A stretch of DNA of 64,000 nt from Pseudomonas chlororaphis subsp. piscium (GCF_003850345.1 NZ_CP027707.1:5022001-5086000), one strand, 5' to 3'; positions 43,041-53,147 are shown, counted from the first letter of the stretch. The notes: generated from the sequence alone by a model not told the origin. A program made the numbers and translations.

Positions 43041-43257
43041 GCCCATCAGCAACGCAGCACCTTGTATTGCAGCCAGTTGCCAGACAGATATCAAAAAGCC
43101 ACTATCCTGTCAGTCGGCCCCAAAAGCCTCATGGCGAGCCTCCGCCTGGCTGCAACTCGCAACGTCCCCGGAGCCGCCGCCCCTGAGCACAATGCACCTG
43201 CCTTAACTATGCTGAAACGTTGAGTTGCGCATCACGCGCCCCCTGGAGAGAGCTGCA

Positions 43258-46206
43258 ATGCCGAGCACGCTGTCGTTCGATAAACGCCGATTTCCTCTCC
43301 ATGTGCATATCAGCGTGATGTTCACCTGCCTGCTTCTGCTGACCGGCGTGGTGCTGGGCGTTTTCAATTACCAGCAGACCACCCGCATCATTCTTTCCAG
43401 CAGTGAAAAGCTGTTCCAACGCATCGAACAGGACGTGCAGCTGGACCTGAAAGCGACCTACGAACCGATTCGCCATCTGCTCAGCCTGCTGGTGAGCAAT
43501 CCGGCCGTCCAGGCCAGCGACCTCGGGCAGCGTCTGGCGCTGCTCGGGCCTTTCAGCCAATCGCTCAAGGACAACCCCGAACTGGCCTCCCTCTATGTGG
43601 GTTATGCCGACGGTGATTTTTTCATGGTCCGGCCCTTGCGCAGCCAGGCCTTGAAGGAAGCCCGCCAGGCTCCGGACGCCGCGGCCTATGAAATCTGGAG
43701 CATCGAGCGCGACCGTCGCACCGGGCAACTGCATTCGCAGTCGCTGTTTTACGACGTCGGCCTCGCCCTGGTCAGCCGCCGGGACAATAGCCAGGAATCC
43801 TACGACCCCACCAGTCGCAACTGGTTTGCCAACGCCAAGGACGACACCGACCAGATCACCACCGAGCCGTACATCTTTTTCTCCACCCGCAACGTCGGCA
43901 CCACCCTCGCCCGTCGCAGCGGTAATAACGCGGTGATGGGCGCCGACCTGACCCTGGAACAACTCTCGGCCACCCTAGCCAAGCATCGGGTCACCCCCAG
44001 TACCGAAATCGCCCTGGTGGATGGCAACGGCAACGCCGTGGCTTATCCGGACAGCCGTCGCCTGATCGTCGAAGAACAGAGCGCCCGGCTGATCCGCGCC
44101 AACGACCTGAACCCGGCCCTCGATGCGCTGCTGCGGGGCAAGGCCCAGGGTAATCATCTGCGGCTCAAGGATCGCCAGTGGATAGTTGCCAGCCGTCATC
44201 TGCAGGAAGGTGGGCCCCAGGGGCTGCAACTGGCGCTGCTGGTGCCCGAAGACGAGTTGCTGGCGGACGCCTATCGCATGCGCTGGCAAGGCGCGCTGAT
44301 CACCCTGAGCATTCTGCTGCTGTGCCTGCCGCTCGGCTGGCTGACCTCGCGGGTGCTGGTCAGGCCGTTGCGCGCCCTGGTGCAGGAAGCCGACGCCATC
44401 CGCAGCTTCGATTTCAACTACCCGCTGACCCGTCGCTCGCCGGTGCTGGAAGTCGACCAGTTGAGCGTGTCGATGGCCCGCATGAAGGAAACCCTGGCCA
44501 GCTTTTTTGAAATCACCGCCAGCCTTTCCGCGGAAACCCGCTTCGACCCACTGCTGCAACGGGTGCTGTTTGAAACCATGAAGATCGGCCAGGCCCAGGC
44601 CGGGCTGATCTACCTGCGGGAAAACGAAGGCATGAGCCTGGAGCCTCACGGTCTGATCATCGCCGACAATGTCCAGGACCTGCGGGCCTTCGATATACGG
44701 AGCCAGGATGTCCAGCACGACGCAAGCCCGGTGTGGCTGCGGCAACTGACGAACAGCGAGAACGTGGTCACGACCCTGGGGTTCGAGCAGGCGGCCGACC
44801 TGCAAAGCGTGCTGCTGGCCATGAACTGCCCCAGCGTCCATCTGATCGGTATCCGCCTGCACAATCGTCACAACGAAACCGTTGGCATGCTCATCCTGCT
44901 GTTGGCCGACAGCGGCCAGGAAGCCGACCTGGAAAAGCTGCGCCCGGACCGCATCGCTTTCCTGCAGGCGGTTTCCGGCGCCGCGGCGGTCAGCATCGAC
45001 AGCCAGCGCCTGCAGAACCGGCAAAAGCAGTTGCTCGACTCCTTCATCCAGTTGCTGGCCGGGGCGATCGATGCCAAGAGCCCGTACACCGGCGGGCATT
45101 GCCAGCGGGTGCCAGCGCTGACCCTGATGCTGGCCCAGGCCGCCGCGGCCAGCCAGCAACCGGCGTTCAGCGCCTACCAGCCTACCGAGGACGAGTGGGA
45201 GGCGCTGCATATCGCGGCCTGGCTGCACGATTGCGGCAAGGTCACGACCCCCGAGTACGTGGTGGACAAGGCCACCAAGCTGGAAACCCTGAACGACCGC
45301 ATCCACGAGATACGCACCCGCTTCGAGGTGCTCAAGCGCGATCTCTGGATCGACTATTGGCAGGCCTGCGCCCAGGGTGGCGATAAAGCTTCGCTAGCGG
45401 CGATCCGCGATGCCGGCCTGGCGGAACTGGACGACGATTTTGCGTTCATCGCCCACTGCAACCTCGGTAGCGAGGCCATGGCCGAGGCCGATCTGCAACG
45501 GCTGGAAAGGATTGCCCGACGCACCTGGAGCCGCACCCTGGACGACCGCCTGGGCCTGTCCTGGGAAGAAAACCGCCGCCAGCAACGCACCCCGGCGGCC
45601 ACCCTGCCGGTCATCGAACAGCTGCTGGCCGACAAGCCCGAGCATCTGATCGAGCGCAACCCAGCCGAACTGATACCCGCGGACAATCCCTGGGGCTTCA
45701 AACTCGATGTGCCGCCCTACAAGTACAACCGTGGCGAGCTGTACAACCTGAGCATCGGCAAAGGTACCCTGACCCGTGAAGAGCGCTACGTGATCAATCA
45801 CCACATGGTGCAAACCATCCTGATGCTCAACCACCTGCCCTTCCCCGACCACCTGAATAACATCCCCGAGATCGCCGGCGGCCATCACGAGAAAATGGAC
45901 GGCACCGGGTATCCCAAGCAGCTGAAACGGGAGCAGATGAGCCTGCCGGCGCGGATGATAGCCATTGCCGATATCTTCGAAGCCCTGACGGCGGCGGACC
46001 GCCCCTACAAGAAGGGCAAGACCCTGAGCGAAGCGCTGGGCATCATGGCGAGCATGTGCCGCAATGCCCATATCGATCCGGAACTGTTCGAGTTGTTCAT
46101 CCAGGCCAGGATCTACCAGCAGTACGCCGACCGTTTCATGGAACCGCAGCAGATCGACGGGGTAGACCCCGAGGGCCTGCTGGGCACGGCCGGGCTCAGG
46201 GTCTGA
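43258..46206 (+). CDS. Cache-HAMP-GAF-HD-GYP c-di-GMP phosphodiesterase
   Basis: The 982-residue protein has a membrane helix (about residues 20-40), a periplasmic dCache sensor with SYDPTSRNWFANA, and a second helix near 345-365. HAMP, GAF (about 430-590) and an HD-GYP domain follow. The catalytic motifs are complete: HDCGK (His 657-Asp 658) and HHEKMDGTGYP (from His 876). About 215 residues separate them, far more than the 60-70 of compact HD-GYP domains, so an insert of about 150 residues sits inside. It should degrade c-di-GMP in response to an external ligand. It lies 217 bases after the hybrid kinase. GAGAGAGC precedes the ATG. Confidence 0.88.
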   Translation: MPSTLSFDKRRFPLHVHISVMFTCLLLLTGVVLGVFNYQQTTRIILSSSEKLFQRIEQDVQLDLKATYEPIRHLLSLLVSNPAVQASDLGQRLALLGPFSQSLKDNPELASLYVGYADGDFFMVRPLRSQALKEARQAPDAAAYEIWSIERDRRTGQLHSQSLFYDVGLALVSRRDNSQESYDPTSRNWFANAKDDTDQITTEPYIFFSTRNVGTTLARRSGNNAVMGADLTLEQLSATLAKHRVTPSTEIALVDGNGNAVAYPDSRRLIVEEQSARLIRANDLNPALDALLRGKAQGNHLRLKDRQWIVASRHLQEGGPQGLQLALLVPEDELLADAYRMRWQGALITLSILLLCLPLGWLTSRVLVRPLRALVQEADAIRSFDFNYPLTRRSPVLEVDQLSVSMARMKETLASFFEITASLSAETRFDPLLQRVLFETMKIGQAQAGLIYLRENEGMSLEPHGLIIADNVQDLRAFDIRSQDVQHDASPVWLRQLTNSENVVTTLGFEQAADLQSVLLAMNCPSVHLIGIRLHNRHNETVGMLILLLADSGQEADLEKLRPDRIAFLQAVSGAAAVSIDSQRLQNRQKQLLDSFIQLLAGAIDAKSPYTGGHCQRVPALTLMLAQAAAASQQPAFSAYQPTEDEWEALHIAAWLHDCGKVTTPEYVVDKATKLETLNDRIHEIRTRFEVLKRDLWIDYWQACAQGGDKASLAAIRDAGLAELDDDFAFIAHCNLGSEAMAEADLQRLERIARRTWSRTLDDRLGLSWEENRRQQRTPAATLPVIEQLLADKPEHLIERNPAELIPADNPWGFKLDVPPYKYNRGELYNLSIGKGTLTREERYVINHHMVQTILMLNHLPFPDHLNNIPEIAGGHHEKMDGTGYPKQLKREQMSLPARMIAIADIFEALTAADRPYKKGKTLSEALGIMASMCRNAHIDPELFELFIQARIYQQYADRFMEPQQIDGVDPEGLLGTAGLRV

Positions 46207-46213
46207 CGCGGGC

Positions 46214-46696
46214 TCAGCAGTCGGTCAGGCGCAGGAAGATCGCCGCCAGGCGCTCGATGCCGGCCTGATCCTCGAGGGTGAAGCGGGCGATTTTCGGGCT
46301 GTCCAGATCCAGCACGCCGATCAGCCGCCCATCCTTGACCAGGGGCACCACCAGTTCACTGTTGGAAGCGCTATCGCAAGCGATATGCCCAGGGAATGCA
46401 TGCACATCCTCGACCCGCTGGGTCTGCAGGCTCGCCGCAGCCGCACCGCACACACCACGACCGAAGGCAATGCGCACACAGGCGATCTGGCCCTGGAACG
46501 GCCCGAGCACCAGTTCCTCGTTGCGGTTGAGGTAGAAACCGGCCCAGTTCAAATCGTCCAGCTGGTTGAACAGAAACGCCGAGAACTGCGCGGCGTTGGC
46601 GATGAAATCGCGCTCGTCGGCCAGCAACGACTCCAGCTGGGCGCACAGCAAGGCATAGCCGTCCAGGCCTTTGCCGGTGTTCTGCAGATCGATCAT
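46214..46696 (-). CDS. msrC: Free methionine-(R)-sulfoxide reductase (GAF type)
   Basis: The 160-residue single GAF domain carries the cysteines of fRMsr: CVRIAFGRGVCG (two Cys ten residues apart) and HIACDSASNSELVVPL. It reduces free methionine R-sulfoxide using thioredoxin-type donors. GGAG precedes the ATG, which overlaps the stop of the upstream ATPase gene (ATGA), so both are co-translated. It is convergent with the HD-GYP gene, leaving only 7 bases. Confidence 0.92.
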   Translation of the reverse strand: MIDLQNTGKGLDGYALLCAQLESLLADERDFIANAAQFSAFLFNQLDDLNWAGFYLNRNEELVLGPFQGQIACVRIAFGRGVCGAAAASLQTQRVEDVHAFPGHIACDSASNSELVVPLVKDGRLIGVLDLDSPKIARFTLEDQAGIERLAAIFLRLTDC

Positions 46697-47583
46697 GCTT
46701 TTTGCTCCAACAACTTCAAACCTACCCAGTAGCGCGCGAACTGATACGCGCAGCGACCATTGCGATTGCCGCGGCCGGTGGCCCAGCGCACGGCGAGAAT
46801 ATCCAGGGCTTCGTCACGCTGCCATTGCAGGCCGGCCTTGCGCCCTAGCTCGCTGATCCAGTGTTCGACCACGTTCAGGTAATGCTCCTGGGTGAAGGGA
46901 TAGAACGACAGCCACAGACCGAAACGGTCCGACAGGGCAATCTTGTCTTCCACCGCCTCGCTCGGGTGCAGCTCGCCATCGACGCGCTTCCAGTTCTCGT
47001 TGTCGCTTTCCTTCTCCGGCACCAGGTGCCGGCGGTTGGACGTGGCGTACAGCAGCACGTTGTCCGGGGCCTGCTCCAGCGAGCCGTCGAGCACGCTCTT
47101 GAGTACCCGGTAATCGCCCTCGCCCGACTCGAACGACAGGTCATCGCAGAACAGCACGAAACGCTGCGGCAGCTTGACCAGTTGCTCCACCACCCGCGGC
47201 AAGTCGGCCAGGTGATCGCGCTCGATCTCGATCAGGCGCAGGCCCTGCTGGGCATGCTCGGCCAGCAGCGCGCGGACCAGCGACGATTTGCCGGTGCCAC
47301 GCGAGCCCCACAGCAAGGCATGGTTGGCCGGCAGGCCGTCGAGGAACTGCCGGGTATTGCGCCCCAGCTGGTCGCGCTGGTTGTCGACCCCGATCAGGTC
47401 GGACAAGCGCATGTCCAGGCTGACTTCCAGCGGCAGCAGAAAACCGCTGCGGCCTTCACGCTGCCAGCGCGCGGCCAGGCATTGGGTCCAGTCGATGGCT
47501 TGTCGCGGCGCGGGCAACAGCGGCTCGATACGCGCCAGAACCGCATCGGCGCGTTCAAGAAAAGCATTCAATCGAGATTCCAC
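46693..47583 (-). CDS. DUF815 AAA-type ATPase
   Basis: The 296-residue P-loop protein has Walker A LLWGSRGTGKSSLVRALL (about residues 92-110) and Walker B RFVLFCDDLSFE. A sensor region NVLLYATSNRRHLVPE and the C-terminal motif RCAYQFARYW follow. DUF815 proteins are widespread, but their role is unsettled. The start is GTG 47583 with GAGGAGAAG upstream. It forms an operon with msrC, divergent from sagS. Confidence 0.88.
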   Translation of the reverse strand: MESRLNAFLERADAVLARIEPLLPAPRQAIDWTQCLAARWQREGRSGFLLPLEVSLDMRLSDLIGVDNQRDQLGRNTRQFLDGLPANHALLWGSRGTGKSSLVRALLAEHAQQGLRLIEIERDHLADLPRVVEQLVKLPQRFVLFCDDLSFESGEGDYRVLKSVLDGSLEQAPDNVLLYATSNRRHLVPEKESDNENWKRVDGELHPSEAVEDKIALSDRFGLWLSFYPFTQEHYLNVVEHWISELGRKAGLQWQRDEALDILAVRWATGRGNRNGRCAYQFARYWVGLKLLEQKA

Positions 47584-47747
47584 GACTTCTCCTCGGGCAG
47601 GTTCCCAGTAATGATGTGGCCCGCAGACGAAACGACCTTCCGCATGCCAGGTCTACCGCAAGCGAACGGCGCCGGGCCCTGCCGGCACACACTGATGATC
47701 AGCTATGCTTGCCCAGCGAAGGGAAACGGAAATTGGTTCAACACCCC

Positions 47748-50069
47748 ATGGACATCAAGTTCACCAACCGCCTGTCTTACAAGCAAGCCAGGCTCACTGT
47801 GCTGGTCGGGTTTGTCCTGGGGACGGCGCTCAGTCTGCTGCAAATCGGCATCGATTATGCCAGCGAAGATGCCTCCATCAACCGGGAAATCAACGCCCTC
47901 CTGGAAATCAGCCACAATCCGGCCTCGCGTATCGCCTACAACATCGACTCCGAGCTCGCCCAGGAGCTGACGCTCGGCCTGCTGCGCTCGCCGGCGATCA
48001 TCCGCGCCCGGCTGATCGACAACAACGACACCCAGTTGGCCAACGTCACCCGACCGGCCCAGCAAAGCCGCTACCGGATGCTCAGCGACTTCCTGTTCGG
48101 CGCCAAGCGTGAGTTCCAGGACCGCTTGTACCTCGATCACCTGCCCTCGGAATCCCTCGGTGTCCTGCACCTGGAAGTCGACACCTACTCGTTCGGCAGC
48201 CGCTTCCTGCGCCGCGCGGAAATCACCCTGATCAACGGTTTCATGCGCAGCCTGATCCTCACCGGGCTGCTCCTGGCGCTGTTCTACGTGATGCTGACCA
48301 AGCCCCTGGTCGGCGTCATTCGCGAACTCAGCGGGCGCGATCCGCGCAACCCCGACCAGACGCGGCTGGACTTCCCGCCCAGCCACGAACAGGACGAGAT
48401 CGGCGTGCTGGTCACCGTCGCCAACCAGCAGTTCGACAACATGGCCACCGAGATCCAGCAACGGCGCAACGCCGAAAACCGCCTGACCGACTACCTCGGC
48501 CAGTTGGAAAACATCGTCTCGGCGCGCACCACAGAGCTCAAGGCCATCAACGACCGGCTGAGCCAGTCCAACGAGGAGCTGGAAGTCGCCCGTAGCACCG
48601 CCCTCGACATGGCCCAGGCCCGTGCCGCCTTCCTGGCCAACATGAGCCATGAAATCCGCACGCCGCTCAATGGCCTGCTGGGCATGATCGCCCTGTCGCT
48701 GGACAGCCCGCTGAACGCCGAACAACGCCAGCAACTGTCGATCGCCCACGACTCCGGCAAAGTGCTGGTGGAACTGCTCAACGATATTCTCGACATGTCC
48801 AAGTTCGACGCCGGCCAGCTAGAACTGGAGCGCATTCCCTTCGATCTCGGGGTGTTGGTGGAAGACACCGCCAACCTGCTGTCGCAGAACGCGGCGCCAA
48901 GCGTCGAGCTGGCCTGCCTGATCGAGCCGGAGTTCCCGGCGCTGGTGCTCGGCGACCCCATGCGCGTGCGGCAGATTGTCAGCAACCTGCTGTCCAATGC
49001 CCTCAAGTTCACCCGCTTCGGCCGTGTCGATGTGCGCCTGCGTACGTTCGAAGACGGGGTCAGGATCGAGGTCTGCGACACCGGTATCGGCATCGCCCGC
49101 GAGGCCCAGGTGAAAATCTTCCAGCCCTATACCCAGGCCGGCGCCGGGATCACCCGGCAATACGGTGGTACCGGCCTGGGCCTGGCGCTGACCTACAACC
49201 TCTGCGAAGCCATGCAGGGGCGCCTGAGCATCAGCTCGGAGGTGGGTTTTGGCAGCCAGTTCTGCGCCGACCTGCCGCTGCCCTGTCACATGCCTGCCAG
49301 CCCACCGTCGCCGCTGCACGGCCAGGTCCTGGCCATTACCTCCGAAGGCAGCGGCCTGGCCGAACTGCTGAGCGTGCAGTTGCCGTTCTGGGGCCTGGAG
49401 TATCGGCGCTGCGATCTCAATGAATCGCTGCTCGGACAGAAGCCGGACCTGCTGATCACCGACTGTCCGGAATGCCTGTTCGGCCTGCGTCCAAGCATCA
49501 GCGCGCCGATTCTGCTGGTCACCGCCTACGGCAGCTTCCTGCCCAGCGAAGAAGCCAGCGCCCTGGCGCCGTTGCAACAACAGGCGCGGCCATTGGCGCG
49601 CAACGCCCTGTATCAGACCCTGCGCCGGGCCCTGCTGGCCGAAACCGCGGTGATCAATGAAGCCCAGCTGGAAACCCTGGCGCCCCTGCGCCGGGCCTTC
49701 ATCCTACTGGTGGAAGACAACCCGGTGAACCAACTGGTGGCCAAGGGCATGCTGAGCAAGCTCGGCTGCGAAGTGACGGTCGCCTCCCAGGGCGCCGAAG
49801 CCCTGGACGTGCTGGAACACCAGCATTTCGACCTGGTGCTGATGGACTGCAACATGCCGGTGATGGACGGCTACGAGGCCAGCCGGCAAATCCGCCGCAG
49901 CGGCCGCTGGCCGGACCTGCCGATCGTCGCCCTGACCGCCAATGCCATGCCCGAGGAGCGCGAGCGCTGCCGGGCCGCGGGCATGAGCGACTACCTGGCC
50001 AAGCCCTTCCGCCGTGAAGAGTTGATCGCCCTGTTGGACCTCTGGGTGCCGACTACGACAGCGCTTTGA
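47748..50069 (+). CDS. sagS: SagS, hybrid sensor kinase of surface attachment and biofilm switching
   Basis: The 773-residue protein has TM helix 1 (about 17-35), a periplasmic domain (36-165), TM helix 2 (168-188), HAMP and a coiled coil. HisKA follows with His 301 (ANMSHEIRTPLNG), then HATPase (DTGIGIARE, GGTGLGLAL), a degenerate middle receiver-like region, and a C-terminal receiver with Asp 700 (VLMDCNMPVMDG). Architecture and position next to ospR-gpx match P. aeruginosa SagS, which passes phosphate to HptB and controls the planktonic-biofilm transition. The ATG at 47748 has a poor ribosome site; TTG 47736 is an alternative. Its 3' end overlaps ospR by 17 bases. Confidence 0.85.
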   Translation: MDIKFTNRLSYKQARLTVLVGFVLGTALSLLQIGIDYASEDASINREINALLEISHNPASRIAYNIDSELAQELTLGLLRSPAIIRARLIDNNDTQLANVTRPAQQSRYRMLSDFLFGAKREFQDRLYLDHLPSESLGVLHLEVDTYSFGSRFLRRAEITLINGFMRSLILTGLLLALFYVMLTKPLVGVIRELSGRDPRNPDQTRLDFPPSHEQDEIGVLVTVANQQFDNMATEIQQRRNAENRLTDYLGQLENIVSARTTELKAINDRLSQSNEELEVARSTALDMAQARAAFLANMSHEIRTPLNGLLGMIALSLDSPLNAEQRQQLSIAHDSGKVLVELLNDILDMSKFDAGQLELERIPFDLGVLVEDTANLLSQNAAPSVELACLIEPEFPALVLGDPMRVRQIVSNLLSNALKFTRFGRVDVRLRTFEDGVRIEVCDTGIGIAREAQVKIFQPYTQAGAGITRQYGGTGLGLALTYNLCEAMQGRLSISSEVGFGSQFCADLPLPCHMPASPPSPLHGQVLAITSEGSGLAELLSVQLPFWGLEYRRCDLNESLLGQKPDLLITDCPECLFGLRPSISAPILLVTAYGSFLPSEEASALAPLQQQARPLARNALYQTLRRALLAETAVINEAQLETLAPLRRAFILLVEDNPVNQLVAKGMLSKLGCEVTVASQGAEALDVLEHQHFDLVLMDCNMPVMDGYEASRQIRRSGRWPDLPIVALTANAMPEERERCRAAGMSDYLAKPFRREELIALLDLWVPTTTAL

Positions 50070-50514
50070 CCTGGGCCAGCAACCGGTCCAGGCCATTGCG
50101 CAATTCGCTCAGGCTGTCGAGGTCGACACCGCTGTCGCATAACAACGCCGCCTTGAGCGGTGGCACCTGATCGCGCAAGACCAGGCCGGCCGCGCTCAGA
50201 CTCAGGTGCACCTCACGCTCGTCGCGGGACGAACGCTGGCGCTGCACCAGTTGCAGCTGTTCAAGGCGCTTGAGCAAGGGTGTCAGGGTCCCGGAATCCA
50301 GCGCCAGGCGTTCCCCTAGCGCCTTGACCGTCGGCAGTTCGGGCGGCGTGGCCTGCCACTCCCAGAGCACCAGCATCACCAGGTACTGCGGGTAGGTCAG
50401 CCCCAACTGGTCGAGCATCGGCTTGTAGCCCCGCACCACGGCCCGCGAGGCGGCGTACAGCTTGAAGCACAGCTGGCTGTCGAGTTTCAGCGAATCGGCG
50501 GACAGGTCGGTCAT
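50053..50514 (-). CDS. ospR: OspR, MarR/OhrR-type peroxide-sensing repressor
   Basis: The 153-residue winged-helix regulator has the reactive Cys of OhrR-type sensors at position 16 ([13 protein letters not shown]) and a second Cys at 126 (ALLCDSG). Their spacing equals that of Cys24 and Cys134 in P. aeruginosa OspR. DNA-binding features are [19 protein letters not shown] and [14 protein letters not shown]. On oxidation it releases the gpx promoter. It overlaps gpx by ATGA, so sensor and peroxidase form one operon, and it runs into the end of sagS on the other strand. Confidence 0.9.
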   Translation of the reverse strand: MTDLSADSLKLDSQLCFKLYAASRAVVRGYKPMLDQLGLTYPQYLVMLVLWEWQATPPELPTVKALGERLALDSGTLTPLLKRLEQLQLVQRQRSSRDEREVHLSLSAAGLVLRDQVPPLKAALLCDSGVDLDSLSELRNGLDRLLAQVKALS

Positions 50515-50996
50515 TTGAGCAGGGCTTCGATCTCGCGGGTCAGGTCCTGGGGTTTGGTGGCCGGGGCGAAACGCTTGACCAGCGAGCCGTCCTTGCCGAT
50601 CAGGAACTTGGTGAAGTTCCACTTGATGCCCTGGGAACCCAATACCCCCGGCGCGCGTTTTTTCAGCTGCACGAACAGCGGGTGCGCCTCGGCGCCATTG
50701 ACGTCGATCTTCTTGAACAGCGGAAAGCTGACGCCGTAGTTCAGCTCGCAGAACTCGGAAATCGCCCCTTCGTTGCCCGGCTCCTGCTTGCCGAACTGGT
50801 TGCAGGGAAAGCCCAGTACCACCAGGCCCTGGTCCTTGTAGGTCTGCCACAGTTCTTCCAGGCCCTTGTACTGCGGGGTGAACCCGCACTTGCTCGCGGT
50901 ATTGACCACCAGCACGGCCTTGCCGGCGAAATCGGCCAGGGTCTTTTGCTCGCCCTTGATGGTGGTGCACGGAATGTTCAGCAATGTGTCACTCAT
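50511..50996 (-). CDS. gpx: Glutathione peroxidase family (thioredoxin-type) peroxidase
   Basis: The 161-residue protein has peroxidatic Cys 37 in [25 protein letters not shown] with the catalytic Gln, the resolving Cys in SEFCELNYG, and WNFTKFLI. Bacterial members reduce hydroperoxides, usually with thioredoxin. ATG 50996 gives [10 protein letters not shown]; a 15-residue longer form has no ribosome site. It is the first gene of the gpx-ospR operon. Confidence 0.93.
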   Translation of the reverse strand: MSDTLLNIPCTTIKGEQKTLADFAGKAVLVVNTASKCGFTPQYKGLEELWQTYKDQGLVVLGFPCNQFGKQEPGNEGAISEFCELNYGVSFPLFKKIDVNGAEAHPLFVQLKKRAPGVLGSQGIKWNFTKFLIGKDGSLVKRFAPATKPQDLTREIEALLK

Positions 50997-51102
50997 GGCG
51001 CGGACTCCAGAAACGAAAGGTACGATAAAAATAGCGTTCAATTAAATTGTGCGCAATTTAATTAACCGAAAAGCGATTTCGAAAAATCGCCTTGGGCACC
51101 CA

Positions 51103-51501
51103 CTACGATAAGCGTGGAACCAGGTCCAGGCACACCGAGTTAATGCAGTAGCGCAGGCCGGTCGGCGGTGGGCCATCCGGGAACACATGCCCCAGGTGCG
51201 CATCGCATTTGGCGCAGACCACTTCGGTACGGATCATGCCGTGGCTCAGGTCACGGATCTCGACCATGGCACTCTCGCCGATCGGCTCGTAGAAGCTCGG
51301 CCAGCCGCAACCGGAGTCGAATTTGGCCCTGGAGTCGAACAACGGTGCATTGCAGCAGATGCAGTGATACACACCGTCGGTCTTGGTGGCGTTGTACTTG
51401 CCCGAGAACGGCCGTTCGGTGCCTTTGAGGCGGCAGACGTTGTACTGCTCCGGATCGAGCATGGCACGCCATTCTTCAAGGGTTTTTTCCAGCTTTTCCA
51501 T
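51103..51501 (-). CDS. msrB: MsrB, peptide methionine-(R)-sulfoxide reductase
   Basis: The 132-residue protein has the zinc-binding CxxC pairs ([10 protein letters not shown] and [13 protein letters not shown]), the substrate site [10 protein letters not shown] and the catalytic Cys in [13 protein letters not shown]. It repairs oxidised methionine in proteins. AAGGA stands right before the ATG. It is one of three oxidative-damage genes in this stretch, with gpx and msrC. Confidence 0.95.
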   Translation of the reverse strand: MEKLEKTLEEWRAMLDPEQYNVCRLKGTERPFSGKYNATKTDGVYHCICCNAPLFDSRAKFDSGCGWPSFYEPIGESAMVEIRDLSHGMIRTEVVCAKCDAHLGHVFPDGPPPTGLRYCINSVCLDLVPRLS

Positions 51502-51725
51502 GGTCCTTCCTCTGCAACTGAAAAAGCCCGATCTGTATCTTTTCCACGGATCGGGCGGCACGTATGATTGCGCCTCGTTAGACGCCAGTCTGGCAGCCGT
51601 GTTACACGGGTTCAAACGGATTTTGCCGCCGCGAACCCAGGCTTCAGGCCTGTGTGCAAACGCAGGATTCCCAGTACGGTAGCTCACTCACCGTCTGGAT
51701 CGTTCATTTTCGGGAACACATCGCC

Positions 51726-52937
51726 ATGCAGGTCAGCAAATCGAACAAGCTCGCAAACGTCTGTTATGACATTCGCGGCCCAGTGCTCAAGCACGCCAAA
51801 CGCCTGGAAGAGGAAGGCCATCGCATCCTCAAGCTGAACATCGGCAACCCGGCGCCTTTTGGTTTCGAAGCGCCGGACGAAATCCTCCAGGACGTGATCC
51901 GCAACCTGCCGACCGCACAGGGCTACAGCGACTCCAAGGGCCTGTTCAGCGCCCGCAAGGCGGTCATGCAGTACTACCAGCAAAAGCAGGTGGAAGGCGT
52001 CGGCATCGAAGACATCTACCTGGGCAACGGCGTTTCCGAACTGATCGTCATGGCCATGCAGGCCCTGCTCAACAACGGTGACGAAGTGCTGGTACCGGCC
52101 CCGGACTATCCGCTGTGGACCGCGGCCGTGAGCCTGGCCGGCGGCAACCCGGTGCACTACCTGTGCGACGAGCAAGCCAACTGGTGGCCGGACATCGCCG
52201 ACATCAAGGCCAAGATCACCCCGAACACCAAGGCCCTGGTGATCATCAACCCGAACAACCCGACCGGCGCGGTGTACCCCAAGGAAGTGTTGCTGGACAT
52301 GCTCGAACTGGCGCGCCAGCACAACCTGGTGGTGTTCTCCGACGAGATCTACGACAAGATCCTCTACGATGACGCCGTGCATGTCTGCACCGCCTCCCTG
52401 GCGCCGGACCTGCTGTGCCTGACCTTCAACGGCCTGTCCAAGTCCTACCGGGTAGCCGGTTTCCGTTCCGGCTGGGTGGCCATTTCCGGTCCGAAGCACC
52501 ACGCCCAGAGCTACATCGAAGGCATCGACATGCTGGCCAACATGCGCCTGTGCGCCAACGTGCCGAGCCAGCACGCCATTCAAACGGCGCTGGGTGGCTA
52601 CCAGAGCATCAACGACCTGGTGCTGCCGCCGGGCCGCCTGCTGGAACAGCGCAACCGCACCTGGGAACTGCTCAACGACATCCCCGGCGTCAGCTGCGTC
52701 AAGCCCATGGGCGCGCTGTACGCCTTCCCGAAAATCGACCCGAAAGTCTGCCCGATCCACAACGACGAGAAGTTCGTCCTCGACCTGCTGCTCTCGGAAA
52801 AACTGCTGGTGGTTCAGGGCACCGCCTTCAACTGGCCATGGCCGGACCACTTCCGTGTCGTGACCCTGCCGCGAGTGGATGACCTGGAACAGGCGATCGG
52901 CCGTATCGGCAGCTTCCTCAAGTCGTATCGCCAGTAA
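51726..52937 (+). CDS. alaA: AlaA-like glutamate-pyruvate aminotransferase (PLP, class I)
   Basis: This 403-residue fold-type I aminotransferase has YSDSKGLFSARKAV, PDYPLWTAAVSLAGG, VIINPNNPTGAVYP and VVFSDEIYDKI. The PLP-lysine motif is FNGLSKSYRVAGFRSGW (Lys in SKSYR), and the Arg near the end (HFRVVTLP) binds the carboxylate. It is close to E. coli AlaA, which makes alanine. Specificity cannot be proven from sequence. It is divergent from msrB. Confidence 0.85.
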   Translation: MQVSKSNKLANVCYDIRGPVLKHAKRLEEEGHRILKLNIGNPAPFGFEAPDEILQDVIRNLPTAQGYSDSKGLFSARKAVMQYYQQKQVEGVGIEDIYLGNGVSELIVMAMQALLNNGDEVLVPAPDYPLWTAAVSLAGGNPVHYLCDEQANWWPDIADIKAKITPNTKALVIINPNNPTGAVYPKEVLLDMLELARQHNLVVFSDEIYDKILYDDAVHVCTASLAPDLLCLTFNGLSKSYRVAGFRSGWVAISGPKHHAQSYIEGIDMLANMRLCANVPSQHAIQTALGGYQSINDLVLPPGRLLEQRNRTWELLNDIPGVSCVKPMGALYAFPKIDPKVCPIHNDEKFVLDLLLSEKLLVVQGTAFNWPWPDHFRVVTLPRVDDLEQAIGRIGSFLKSYRQ

Positions 52938-53147
52938 GCTTGCAACGCAGTGCGACCGACGCCGGCCGCACTGCGATTAATTCAGCAACACTTCTGTACT
53001 CCCTGCTGCGCCTCCCCTTCTGTATCTTTGCCTTGCGCCTTATGCCCAGTGGTAACACGCCTCTGAAGCGCCTTCCCACCTGCGACAGAAAGCTCATGCA
53101 AGCGTCTAAAATCAGCCTGCAGGACACAGTTTGAAATAGTCACCCGG

